Shown here piece after piece: positions 8,065 through 15,664 of a stretch of 64,000 nt of DNA; the first letter of the stretch is position 1; every line of letters begins with the position of its first letter. The position numbers and the translations under genes are program-made. A model generated the notes under the pieces. It searched no databases and had not been told where the DNA came from. It saw only the letters and a list, made by a program, of their open reading frames with translations. Origin of the DNA: JANNBN01 sp963763885 (lineage in GTDB: Bacteria > Actinomycetota > Acidimicrobiia > Acidimicrobiales > JANYDT01); NCBI GenBank assembly GCA_963763885.1, contig CAVXQD010000007.1, forward strand, positions 744,001-808,000, written 5' to 3'.

Positions 8065-11000
8065 CTACACCCTGGGAAAGAGTTCGCCCAGGAACGTCAG
8101 CACAAACTCGCACACGTCGGTCTTTGGCTTCATCGGCAGAATCAGCAGGTTGTCTGCCGGCTTCCAGATGGCGCTCTTGACCAGACGTTGGAGGCGAATT
8201 TCCTGGCTGGTCTTCAACGTCACGGGGGAAATACGGGCCGCCAACGCGCCCGGCATCATCCCAGCTGACATTCCAACCGGTTTAGTGACCGTGATGTCTC
8301 GGATGCCGATGCGAACACATTCGGCGCGCAGTGTTGCGACGTCCAAGAGTGCCAACGCAAGGGGCGGGATGGGCCCATACCGGTCGATCCACTCCTTGCG
8401 GATGTCTTCCACGTCAGCAATGGACGTGACTTCTGACAGACGCCGGTAAGCCTCCAACCGCAGAGGTTCTTTGGCGATGTACTCGTGCGGAATGTTGGCA
8501 TCGACCGGGATTTCCAGCTTGATCTCTGCGGGCTCCCGTGGGGTCTCGCCTTTCAGTTCCCCAACGGCCTCGATCACCATTTGGCTGTAGAGGTCATAGC
8601 CGACCGCCGAAATGTGACCGCTTTGGTCGCCGCCAAGCAGGTTGCCCGCGCCTCGGATCTCGAGGTCTCGCATTGCGATCTTGAAGCCAGAACCCAGCTC
8701 GGTATGTTCACCGATGGTCTTGAGCCGCTCGTATGCGTCTTCAGACAACTGCATGCCCTCGGGATAGAAAAGGTACGCGTACGCACGATGCCCGCTGCGC
8801 CCCACCCGGCCACGCAACTGGTGTAGCTGCCCAAGGCCCATTCGGTCAGCCCTGTCAACTACCAACGTGTTGACGGTAGGCATGTCGATTCCGGTCTCGA
8901 TGATGGTGGTGCACACCAGCACGTCGAACTGGTTGTCCCAGAAGTCGTAGACCACTTGCTCAAGCGTGCCTTCATCCATTTGACCGTGCGCAATTGCTAT
9001 GCGCGCTTCGGGCACTAGCGCTTTGAGCTGCTCTGCCTTGTGGTCGATGTCGGAGACTCGGTTATGAACGTAGAACACCTGCCCTTCTCGGAGCAGCTCA
9101 CGCCGAATGGCCTCCGCCACGGCACGGTCGTCGTACTCGCCCACGTACGTGAGGATGGGTTGACGTTCCGCTGGCGCAGTGTTGAGCAGCGTCAGGTCTC
9201 GGATGCCTGTGAGGGCCATCTCCAGCGTCCGCGGGATTGGCGTGGCTGTCAGCGTGAGCACGTCAACCATGTTGGCCAGCTGTTTGATTGCTTCTTTGTG
9301 GCTGACGCCAAACCGCTGCTCTTCGTCCACCACCAACAGTCCCAACCGCTTGAAGACAACGTCGGAGCCAAGCAGTCGGTGGGTGCCCACCAGCACGTCT
9401 ACTTCGCCGTCGTGCAGGGCCGCGATGACCTTGCGCTGTTGCGCCGGGGTGAGGAACCGAGACAACACTTCGACGCGGATGGGGTAGTTGGCAAACCGCT
9501 CGGAGAACGTAGTGAAGTGCTGCTGCGCCAGGAGCGTCGTTGGAACCAGGATTGCTGCTTGCTTGCCATCTTGCACCGCCTTGAACACGGCCCGGATGGC
9601 AACCTCGGTTTTGCCGTAACCCACATCTCCGCACACCAACCGGTCCATCGGCTGCGGGGCCTCCATATCGGCCTTGACCTCTTCGATGGCCTTCAGCTGG
9701 TCGGGAGTTTCAGCGAACGGAAACGCCTCCTCCATCTCGTGCTGCCACGGTGTGTCCTGACCGAATGCGTGCCCCGGCGTGGAGATACGCCGCTGATAAA
9801 GGACAACCAATTCCTGCGCGATTTCTTTCACCGCTGCACGAACACGCGCCTTCTGCGTAGCGAAGTCTTTGCCGCCCAACTTGTGCAGCGACGGTGGTTC
9901 ACCAACATAGGGCCGTACCGCGTCGATCTGGTCCGACGGCACGTAGAGCTTGTCGTCGCCGCGGTAGCTGAGCAGCAGGTAATCCCGCTCTGTCCCACCG
10001 ATCTTGCGGGTGACCATTCCGTCGAACCGGCCAACGCCGTGCACGTGATGCACGATGTAGCTGCCAGGCGTGAGACCGTCGAAGAACGTCTGCGCCTCGC
10101 GCTTACGTGACTTGGCGCGTCGGTGCGCGCGGCGGCGCCCGGTGAGGTCCGTCTCGGCAAGCACAGCCAACTTGATGGCCGGCATGATGAACCCGCGCTC
10201 GATGGGCTGCACAACCACCTGCACACCGCGTGCTGCGCCAGATGCCGTTGGGCCAACCTCTGGGTCATAGCCAGCTGGCACAACCTGCGCACCCACGCCG
10301 ACTTCTCGCAATAACGACTGCAACCGGTCAGCCGAAGCCTCACCGTCCGCGGCCACAATCACCTGGTAGCCGTCCATCAGCAGACCCCGCAACTGCGAGA
10401 TGAGCACGGACGAATCGCCATGAACGGGGGTCCAACCCATGGCCGGGATGACGTTTGTCTCGGGGCCTTCCGGCGCGGACGTAAGCGACCAAACAGGTGC
10501 CGAGGTTTTGCTCAGTAAACGGTCGAAGGGAAGGTGCAGCTGGGGGAAGGATCCCTCGCCTGTTGCCACACCGTCGTGCGTGACCGCACCCCAGGTGAGC
10601 GCAAGTGCTCCAGCAAGAGCGGCCTCTTCATCGATCAGTTCCGCAGCTCGGTCACGCATACGGCGCGGCTCGAGCAGCACCACCAATGCATCGCGACCGA
10701 TGATGTCGGAGATGAGGTGCTGGTCGTCGGTGAGCCACGGCAGCCATGACTCCATGCCGTCCCAGGTGCTGCCCTGCACCAGTCGTTCCCACTGAGTACG
10801 CCCCCACTGCTCGGAGGTCATCAACTGCTCTGCACGTGCCTTCACATCATCGTTGGGCCGAAGTTCACGACACCCGAAGAGTTCAACCGAACTGATGTCT
10901 TCCAGCGAACGCTGATCCTGGATGCTGAACGTCGACAGACGATCAACCTCGTCGCCCCACATATCGATACGAACCGGCATGTCTGCGGTGCTGGGGAACA

Positions 11001-11553
11001 CGTCAACAATTGATCCGCGAACAGACAATTCGCCGCGATGCTCCACCTGGTACTCACGTCGGTAACCGAGACCAACAAGTTCTTCGACAAGTTGCGTCTG
11101 GTCAACCGAGTCACCCTGGCGGACCACCACAGGGGCTGTCTCCTCCACGTGCGGGCCAAGGCGCTGCAATGCCGACTTCACCGAAGCAACAAGCACCATG
11201 GGGCACTGGTCGTCGTCGGTCCCAACGGAACGCAGGTGCCACATGGTGCGCAACCGCCGACCCATGGTCTCCACGCTTGGGCTGACCCGTTCGAACGGCA
11301 GCGTCTCCCATGCCGGGAACACGTCGACGTTGTTCTCGCCAAGATATGCGCGCAGATCAAGCGCAAGGCGTTCCGCTTCGTTTGAGGTGGCTGTGAGGAC
11401 CACCAACGGGCGGCGTCCGCTCACCCGCGCCAAACCAGCCAACACAAACGCGCGGGCAGGGTCGGCGACGGCCAGGAGCGCCGTCCTCAGCCCAGCGATG
11501 TCGGCCAATGTTGGGTCGTTCTCCAGCAGCTCCAGAAGCGGGGCGAGTGTCAT
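8065..11553 (-). CDS. mfd: Transcription-repair coupling factor Mfd
   Basis: ATP-dependent translocase that removes stalled RNA polymerase and recruits UvrA (1162 aa, full length). The N-terminal UvrB-homology module includes VFPAWETLPFERVSPS. The RNAP-interacting domain follows near residues 490-560 (GSYIVHHVHGVGRFDGM). The RecG-like helicase has Walker A GDVGYGKTEVA (about residue 643), DEEQRFG, TATPIPRT, and HQLRGRVGRSGHRAYAYLFY with arginine fingers. The C-terminal TRCF domain (DRYGPIPPLALALLDVATLR) is present. The start ATG overlaps the stop of the histidine phosphatase by four bases (ATGA), so the two are coupled. Confidence 0.97.
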   Translation of the reverse strand: MTLAPLLELLENDPTLADIAGLRTALLAVADPARAFVLAGLARVSGRRPLVVLTATSNEAERLALDLRAYLGENNVDVFPAWETLPFERVSPSVETMGRRLRTMWHLRSVGTDDDQCPMVLVASVKSALQRLGPHVEETAPVVVRQGDSVDQTQLVEELVGLGYRREYQVEHRGELSVRGSIVDVFPSTADMPVRIDMWGDEVDRLSTFSIQDQRSLEDISSVELFGCRELRPNDDVKARAEQLMTSEQWGRTQWERLVQGSTWDGMESWLPWLTDDQHLISDIIGRDALVVLLEPRRMRDRAAELIDEEAALAGALALTWGAVTHDGVATGEGSFPQLHLPFDRLLSKTSAPVWSLTSAPEGPETNVIPAMGWTPVHGDSSVLISQLRGLLMDGYQVIVAADGEASADRLQSLLREVGVGAQVVPAGYDPEVGPTASGAARGVQVVVQPIERGFIMPAIKLAVLAETDLTGRRRAHRRAKSRKREAQTFFDGLTPGSYIVHHVHGVGRFDGMVTRKIGGTERDYLLLSYRGDDKLYVPSDQIDAVRPYVGEPPSLHKLGGKDFATQKARVRAAVKEIAQELVVLYQRRISTPGHAFGQDTPWQHEMEEAFPFAETPDQLKAIEEVKADMEAPQPMDRLVCGDVGYGKTEVAIRAVFKAVQDGKQAAILVPTTLLAQQHFTTFSERFANYPIRVEVLSRFLTPAQQRKVIAALHDGEVDVLVGTHRLLGSDVVFKRLGLLVVDEEQRFGVSHKEAIKQLANMVDVLTLTATPIPRTLEMALTGIRDLTLLNTAPAERQPILTYVGEYDDRAVAEAIRRELLREGQVFYVHNRVSDIDHKAEQLKALVPEARIAIAHGQMDEGTLEQVVYDFWDNQFDVLVCTTIIETGIDMPTVNTLVVDRADRMGLGQLHQLRGRVGRSGHRAYAYLFYPEGMQLSEDAYERLKTIGEHTELGSGFKIAMRDLEIRGAGNLLGGDQSGHISAVGYDLYSQMVIEAVGELKGETPREPAEIKLEIPVDANIPHEYIAKEPLRLEAYRRLSEVTSIADVEDIRKEWIDRYGPIPPLALALLDVATLRAECVRIGIRDITVTKPVGMSAGMMPGALAARISPVTLKTSQEIRLQRLVKSAIWKPADNLLILPMKPKTDVCEFVLTFLGELFPRV

Positions 11554-12350
11554 CGGCTCGGCGTTCTGCCGGCGTGGCTGGCAAGATCAGCAGCGTTTGG
11601 CCGATGCGTCGATGGCGTGAAGCCACCGAGGTGGGCGGTGTCGTTGAAGCAACGCATCCGCCACATGCCGTTGACGTGAACAACGTGGCTGAGCGAGCAG
11701 TTATCCGCGCCCACAAAGGAATCCTTCACACCGGTAACTGCCTTGAGAATGGCTGCAATCACACCGCCGTGGACAACAACCAGAACTCGTTCGCCGCGAT
11801 GTGCTTGTTCGATGCGGTTCAGTGCGTCCATGCATCGGCGGGTGAGTTGTTCTGTGGTTTCGGCTCCCGGCACGTGGCCCCACTCTCCTTCTTCAACGGC
11901 ACGCACCCAACGTGGGTCACCAAGCGACGCGTGCACTCGAGCGAGTCCGCCCTCCCATTCGCCCAGAAACACTTCACGCAGTTCTGGTTCAACGCGCGGT
12001 TTGATTCCCAGCCGCTCTGCCGTTGGAGCCGCGGTTTGGTGGGTCCGGATGAGCGAGGTGACGTAGATGGCATGAATGTCTTCGTTGACGAGACGGTCTG
12101 CGGTGAATTGAGCTTGTAGTTCGCCATCGTCGGAGAGATTGGGGTCACCGTGGCCATCGGTCAATGGGAAACGGTCTGCGTCGCCGCGCAAGCCCTCGGT
12201 GGCACCGTGGCGCAACAACAACACGTCGGTGGACCCTGCAGGAGCGGCCCAGCGAGTCTGACGGTGCGACTCGGAACTCACGGGCGCTGTCTGCGCAGTC
12301 TGTGAGCTGTTCTCGGTCCGGCTGTCGTTCAGGGCCTCTGGGTGATTCAT
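11550..12350 (-). CDS. Histidine phosphatase family (phosphoglycerate mutase-like)
   Basis: Cytoplasmic histidine phosphatase of about 266 aa. Catalytic motifs are LLLRHGATEG (phospho-accepting His), the Arg in VTSLIRTHQTA, the Glu-rich REVFLGEWEGG and the second His in VVVHGGVIAA. After the first 30 residues the protein matches a typical PGM-like fold. I chose the ATG at 12350 because the sequence upstream crosses the presumed promoter of the divergent gene at 12429; a GTG at 12356 is equally possible. Its substrate is unknown. It overlaps mfd by four bases. Confidence 0.85.
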   Translation of the reverse strand: MNHPEALNDSRTENSSQTAQTAPVSSESHRQTRWAAPAGSTDVLLLRHGATEGLRGDADRFPLTDGHGDPNLSDDGELQAQFTADRLVNEDIHAIYVTSLIRTHQTAAPTAERLGIKPRVEPELREVFLGEWEGGLARVHASLGDPRWVRAVEEGEWGHVPGAETTEQLTRRCMDALNRIEQAHRGERVLVVVHGGVIAAILKAVTGVKDSFVGADNCSLSHVVHVNGMWRMRCFNDTAHLGGFTPSTHRPNAADLASHAGRTPSR

Positions 12351-12428
12351 GGCCACGATGTTCTCATTCCCCAGCACCCCTCCCAACCGCCTGGGTACAA
12401 CTTGGGAACCGGCGGTACGCTGCGTTTC

Positions 12429-12989
12429 ATGGCTAACAGCAATTTTCTGAAGCGACTCATGGATGCCGGCGTGACCTTCGGCGAGGTCACGCAGGCCAAA
12501 GCGGACGAGATTTCCAAGATGCTCAAAGACAATGGGGTGAAGCGCAAGGACGCCGAAGCGACTGTCGCTGCGTTGGCCGAACAGGCTCGCAGCCACACCG
12601 ACAAGTTCGTCAACCGGATCAAGGCCGAGATGGCCGATCAGATCGTGGTCCTGGCTGACCGCATCGACGAACTTGAGACCCGCCTGGAGCAGATGGCCGG
12701 AAAAGCATCGGCCCGCCTCCGCACCGAGTCAGGTGCCACCCCTGCAGCCGATGTGGCCGATGTCGCGCCCACCGCTGTTGCGAAACCTGTTGCGAAACCC
12801 GCTGCGAAACCCGCTGCGGCAGCGGCGCCCGCGAAGAAGGCCGTGGCCAAGAAAGCACCGGCGGCCAAGAAAGCTGCGGCCACGAAGAAGGCTGCGCCAC
12901 CGAAAGCACCGGTTGTAAAGAAGGCCGCTGGGACAAAGAAAGCCGCCGCAAAAGCAGCGCCCAAGAAAGCAGCGCCCAAGAAGGCCTAG
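12429..12989 (+). CDS. Phasin-like protein with histone H1-like Lys/Ala/Pro tail
   Basis: A 186-aa protein with two parts. Residues 1-95 are amphipathic helices with a coiled-coil feel (FLKRLMDAGVTFGEVTQAKA, VVLADRIDELETRLEQMAG). The remainder is a histone H1-like tail of repeated KPAAKPAA, KKAPAAKK and AAPKKA units. This architecture matches PhaF-type phasins, which bind polyhydroxyalkanoate granules and DNA, and actinobacterial H1-like nucleoid proteins. Which of these it is cannot be decided here, since no PHA synthase is in the window. The ATG at 12429 is preferred to upstream in-frame starts because the conserved helix begins right after it. It is divergent from the histidine phosphatase. 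Confidence 0.72.
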   Translation: MANSNFLKRLMDAGVTFGEVTQAKADEISKMLKDNGVKRKDAEATVAALAEQARSHTDKFVNRIKAEMADQIVVLADRIDELETRLEQMAGKASARLRTESGATPAADVADVAPTAVAKPVAKPAAKPAAAAAPAKKAVAKKAPAAKKAAATKKAAPPKAPVVKKAAGTKKAAAKAAPKKAAPKKA

Positions 12990-13292
12990 CGCAGCCGGTG
13001 CCTGCGGGCACAAGTGCGTAATTTCGCGCCGTTGTGACTGTCACGTGACAAAACTCGTCACGCCATTTCGCGTATCCGCCCACCATCCGTGCCGCGACCC
13101 CGTGCCTTGCAGGCAACCCCAGCAAACCCGCGCCACGCAACCAACGTTGGGCTCCCAGCAACCAACGTTTCGAATTCGACGTCTAGTCGGGCCCGGAATG
13201 ACAACGTTGGTTGCTCGAACCACAACGTTGGAGCAAGAGCGCTATGGTCGACCGCCGGCGAAGTTGGATTGTGGGCGTCCCCTGCAGGTTCG

Positions 13293-13340
13293 GTTGTCCC
13301 GTGCAGGCTGCCTGAGACGCCCAGCCATGCAGGGGACAAC
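13293..13340. repeat. Imperfect hairpin, about 18-bp stem
   Basis: GTTGTCCCGTGCA (13293-13305) pairs with TGCAGGGGACAAC (13328-13340) with one mismatch. The stem continues inward as GGCTG with CAGCC past a single bulged base, leaving an 11-base loop. GTCCCCTGCA at 13277-13286 is a competing left arm for the same right arm. There is no T-run next to it on either strand. It may be a REP-like element or an mRNA 3'-end stabiliser for the two convergent genes. Confidence 0.7.
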
Positions 13341-13349
13341 CAGTCACCA

Positions 13350-13485
13350 GCCAAATCGTTACGTAACGAACACAGACGGTCGACGAAAAACGACCAGCCA
13401 GATCGTTACGTAACGAACACAGATGGGCGAAAAACGACCAGCCAAATCGTTACGTAACGAACACAGATGGGCGAAAACGAGGGTG
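13350..13485. repeat. Three direct repeats, each with a 14-bp perfect palindrome
   Basis: The palindrome TCGTTACGTAACGA occurs at 13356-13369, 13403-13416 and 13447-13460. Flanks are also repeated (CCAGCCA[A/G]A before, ACACAGA after, then GAAAAACGA), so the full unit is 44-47 bases and nearly identical from copy to copy. Because flanks and spacers are alike, this is a tandem array of a palindromic site, not a CRISPR array. It sits just downstream of the pth stop codon. Confidence 0.85.
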
Positions 13486-13501
13486 CGCTGGCGGATGGCC
13501 C

Positions 13502-14095
13502 TTACGGTTTGGCGTTGACTCGGGTCATGACGTCGGCGAGGGGTTCCAGGACCAACGCTTCGATGGCGTCGGCGGCCTCTTGGACGCACACATCGAGCAG
13601 CGCACGCTCGGCCGCGGGAGGGCGACGCAGCACGTAATCAGCAGGGTCTTGGCGGCCCGGCGGGCGACCAATTCCAAGACGGACCCGCACATAGTCCTGC
13701 CCGCACAACGCGGACACCGACTTCAACCCGTTGTGTCCGCCCGAGCCGCCGCCAAGCTTCAGCTTCAGTCGTGCCGACGGAAGATCGAGCTCGTCGTACA
13801 CAACCACCATCCGGTCGAGGGTGACGCCGCTGCGCTTCAGCAGAGACTTGGCAGACTCACCCGACAGATTCATGAACGTCTGCGGAAACGCGACGGTGAC
13901 GCGCTTCCCCGCGATACGCAGGTCAGCCATCAACGCACGTTCCTTGCCCGACTTGAGCCGACCGGAGTGCCGTTCAGCGAGCAGAGCTACAACGTCTGCG
14001 CCGAGATTGTGCCGAGTTCCGGCATATTCCGCACCCGGGTTGCCCAGCCCGATGACCAACAGATCATCAGGCTCGCGCTGCTGGCGGCCCAGCAT
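13502..14095 (-). CDS. pth: Peptidyl-tRNA hydrolase
   Basis: Cytoplasmic Pth that releases tRNA from peptidyl-tRNA after drop-off; 197 aa, normal length. Motifs: VIGLGNPGAEYAGTRHNLGA with the catalytic His in RHN, FMNLSGES, the VVYDELDLPSARLKLKLGGG block with the catalytic Asp, and GGHNGLKS. The C-terminus after FGIGRPPGR-type residues (RLGIGRPPGRQDPADYVL) is standard. It lies 38 bases downstream of rplY on the same strand, the usual actinobacterial pairing. Confidence 0.96.
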   Translation of the reverse strand: MLGRQQREPDDLLVIGLGNPGAEYAGTRHNLGADVVALLAERHSGRLKSGKERALMADLRIAGKRVTVAFPQTFMNLSGESAKSLLKRSGVTLDRMVVVYDELDLPSARLKLKLGGGSGGHNGLKSVSALCGQDYVRVRLGIGRPPGRQDPADYVLRRPPAAERALLDVCVQEAADAIEALVLEPLADVMTRVNAKP

Positions 14096-14133
14096 GTTGG
14101 GTTACGGAAAAGAACTGCGGCTTGGAAGCAGGA

Positions 14134-14424
14134 TCAGACGAGCTTGAGATCGAGGTGACGGGCGTTACGACGCACCGGGTCACGCTGGATCTCTTGCAGC
14201 TTTACTGCGTGGCTCTTGCCCTCAAGCACGATGGTGAACGGCTCTGTGCGGCTTTCCATGGTCTTGAACGCCAACGACACTTCGTGGTGATCAAGGAAGA
14301 CGGAAACAGGCGTGGTGCCGTTGCCGTAGACCACACCGGGCAACTTGCCAGCGGCGCGCAGGCGACCGGACGCGGCGGAGCCGGTCTGCGTGCGAAGTTC
14401 AGCGTTGAGCGTGATGTCGGCCAT
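14134..14424 (-). CDS. rplY: 50S ribosomal protein bL25, short form
   Basis: 5S rRNA-binding protein of 96 aa (MADITLNAELRTQTGSAASG ...). It has the L25 core: the RxxGxLPGVVYG region (AAGKLPGVVYGNG), the HHEVSLAF segment and the ending VKLQEIQRDPVRRNARHLDL. It lacks the C-terminal CTC/TL5 domain that many actinobacterial L25 proteins carry, so it resembles the E. coli form. The ATG at 14424 is chosen because AAGGA lies about 10 bases upstream and the conserved N-terminus starts there. The frame also runs 27 codons further upstream. Confidence 0.92.
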   Translation of the reverse strand: MADITLNAELRTQTGSAASGRLRAAGKLPGVVYGNGTTPVSVFLDHHEVSLAFKTMESRTEPFTIVLEGKSHAVKLQEIQRDPVRRNARHLDLKLV

Positions 14425-14584
14425 GGCGTTGAAGGTCCTTGGGTACAGATCTCGGGGATGCAAGATCAGGTTTGCAAGATCTCGAGTGACAAGATCGGGT
14501 AGCACGGCTGTGCAGAGCCCTGCAATGCTAGCCGCTCACGACCGGCCGCCGAAACGCAACAGCAGGCCGGCGCCCCGCCAGGGT

Positions 14585-15556
14585 TTAGGACTGGTTCTCG
14601 CCGCCGAAGATTTCGGAAACGGAGGAGTCGCTGAAGACAGCGGTAATGGCCGAGGCCAACAGTGGCGCGACCGAAAGCACCTCAATCTTGTCGCACTGGC
14701 GGTCGCTGGTCATGGGGATGGTGTCGGTGATGATGACCTTGTCAAAAACAGAATTCTTGATCCGGTCGATGGCCGGGCCGGACAACAGCCCGTGCGTTAC
14801 CGCAGCCCACACCTCGGTTGCCCCATGACGCTTGAGCAGTTCCGCTGCAGCGCAAACCGTGCCGCCGGTGTCGATCATGTCGTCGACGATGACGCAGTGG
14901 CGCCCCTCTACGTGGCCCATGATGTCGAGGGCTTCGACGGTATTGACCTTGGAAAGCGACCGGCGCTTGTAGACCGACGCCACGTCAGCGTCGAGGTGCT
15001 TGGCCATACGCTCGGCCACCTTCACCCGGCCGGTATCTGGCGACACGATGACCGAGTCTTTTGGGAGCGTGGTGCGCAGGTGATCCACCAGGACTGGCAT
15101 GGCCGTGAGATGGTCCACCGGAATGTCGAAGAAGCCTTGGATCTGACCGGAGTGCAGATCAACGGTGACCACCCGGTCTGCCCCAGCGGTGGAAAGCATG
15201 TCTGCAACCAGCTTGGCGGTGATTGGCTCTCGGCCAGCAGCCTTGCGGTCCTGGCGTGCGTACCCATAGAACGGGATGACCGCCGTGATGCGTTTGGCCG
15301 ACGCACGCTTGGCGGCGTCGATCATGATCAGTTGTTCGAAGATGGAGTCGTTAACCGACCCGGAATGGGTCTGCATCACGAAGAAGTCTGTGCCGCGGAC
15401 CGAATCACCGAACGTGCAACGAATTTCTCCGTTGGCGAAGTCCACCAGGTTGGCGTTGCCGAGCTCAATTCCAAGGTGATGGGCCACGTCAGAAGCGAGG
15501 GTGGGATTGGTGCGTCCGCTGTACAGCGCAAGGCGCTTCGTGGGCGTGGTTTCCAT
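14585..15556 (-). CDS. prs: Ribose-phosphate pyrophosphokinase
   Basis: PRPP synthetase (ribose-5-phosphate + ATP to PRPP + AMP), 323 aa. Conserved segments: FANGEIRCTFGDSVRGTDFF, TVIPFYGYARQDRKAAGREP (the RQD ATP loop), the SPDTGRVKVAERMAKHL block and the PRPP-binding loop CVIVDDMIDTGGT. Start ATG is at 15556. Just upstream the sequence ATGGAAAC is repeated twice more (ATGs at 15570 and 15582), forming an 8-codon mini-ORF whose TGA overlaps the prs ATG. It lies between glmU-like and rplY as in mycobacteria. Confidence 0.97.
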   Translation of the reverse strand: METTPTKRLALYSGRTNPTLASDVAHHLGIELGNANLVDFANGEIRCTFGDSVRGTDFFVMQTHSGSVNDSIFEQLIMIDAAKRASAKRITAVIPFYGYARQDRKAAGREPITAKLVADMLSTAGADRVVTVDLHSGQIQGFFDIPVDHLTAMPVLVDHLRTTLPKDSVIVSPDTGRVKVAERMAKHLDADVASVYKRRSLSKVNTVEALDIMGHVEGRHCVIVDDMIDTGGTVCAAAELLKRHGATEVWAAVTHGLLSGPAIDRIKNSVFDKVIITDTIPMTSDRQCDKIEVLSVAPLLASAITAVFSDSSVSEIFGGENQS

Positions 15557-15582
15557 CAGCGTGTTTCCATGAGTGTTTCCAT
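15556..15582 (-). other. Leader mini-ORF overlapping the prs start
   Basis: From the ATG at 15582 an 8-codon frame reads METLMETR and ends at a TGA (15558-15556) that shares its A with the prs ATG (TGATG). It arises from a roughly 12-14 base tandem repeat of ATGGAAAC. A GGAG lies about 12 bases upstream of the first ATG. It could be an attenuating or coupling leader peptide, or just a by-product of the duplication. Confidence 0.35.
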
Positions 15583-15664
15583 GAGTCGCGTGAGCTCCGA
15601 TGCCAAGAGAGGGTGACGCCCCACACTACTGGTGGTTTAGCCCGCCGCTTCGGTCGAAAGTGGG

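Larger units (their letters stand above)
12990..13501. repeat. Repeat-rich intergenic region between convergent genes
   Basis: A 512-base gap between the convergent H1-like gene and pth, holding no credible gene but three kinds of ordered repeat. (1) Four CAACGTT-centred sites at 13142, 13163, 13202 and 13223 form two pairs, each 21 bases apart, and include a perfect 13-base inverted repeat (13157-13169 with 13203-13215). (2) A long hairpin at 13293-13340. (3) Three copies of a 44-47 base unit carrying a 14-base perfect palindrome. None of the repeats is followed by a T-run, so this is not a simple terminator. Confidence 0.8.

Noticed and set aside
9040..10110. Plus-strand 356-codon frame inside mfd
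   Set aside because: Antisense to the Mfd helicase core; composition is atypical and no motif is present.
13350..13485. CRISPR array
   Set aside because: Only three units; flanks and spacers repeat along with the palindrome, and no cas gene is in the window.
14345..15616. Plus-strand 423-codon frame across rplY and prs
   Set aside because: Antisense to prs; no domain or convincing start.
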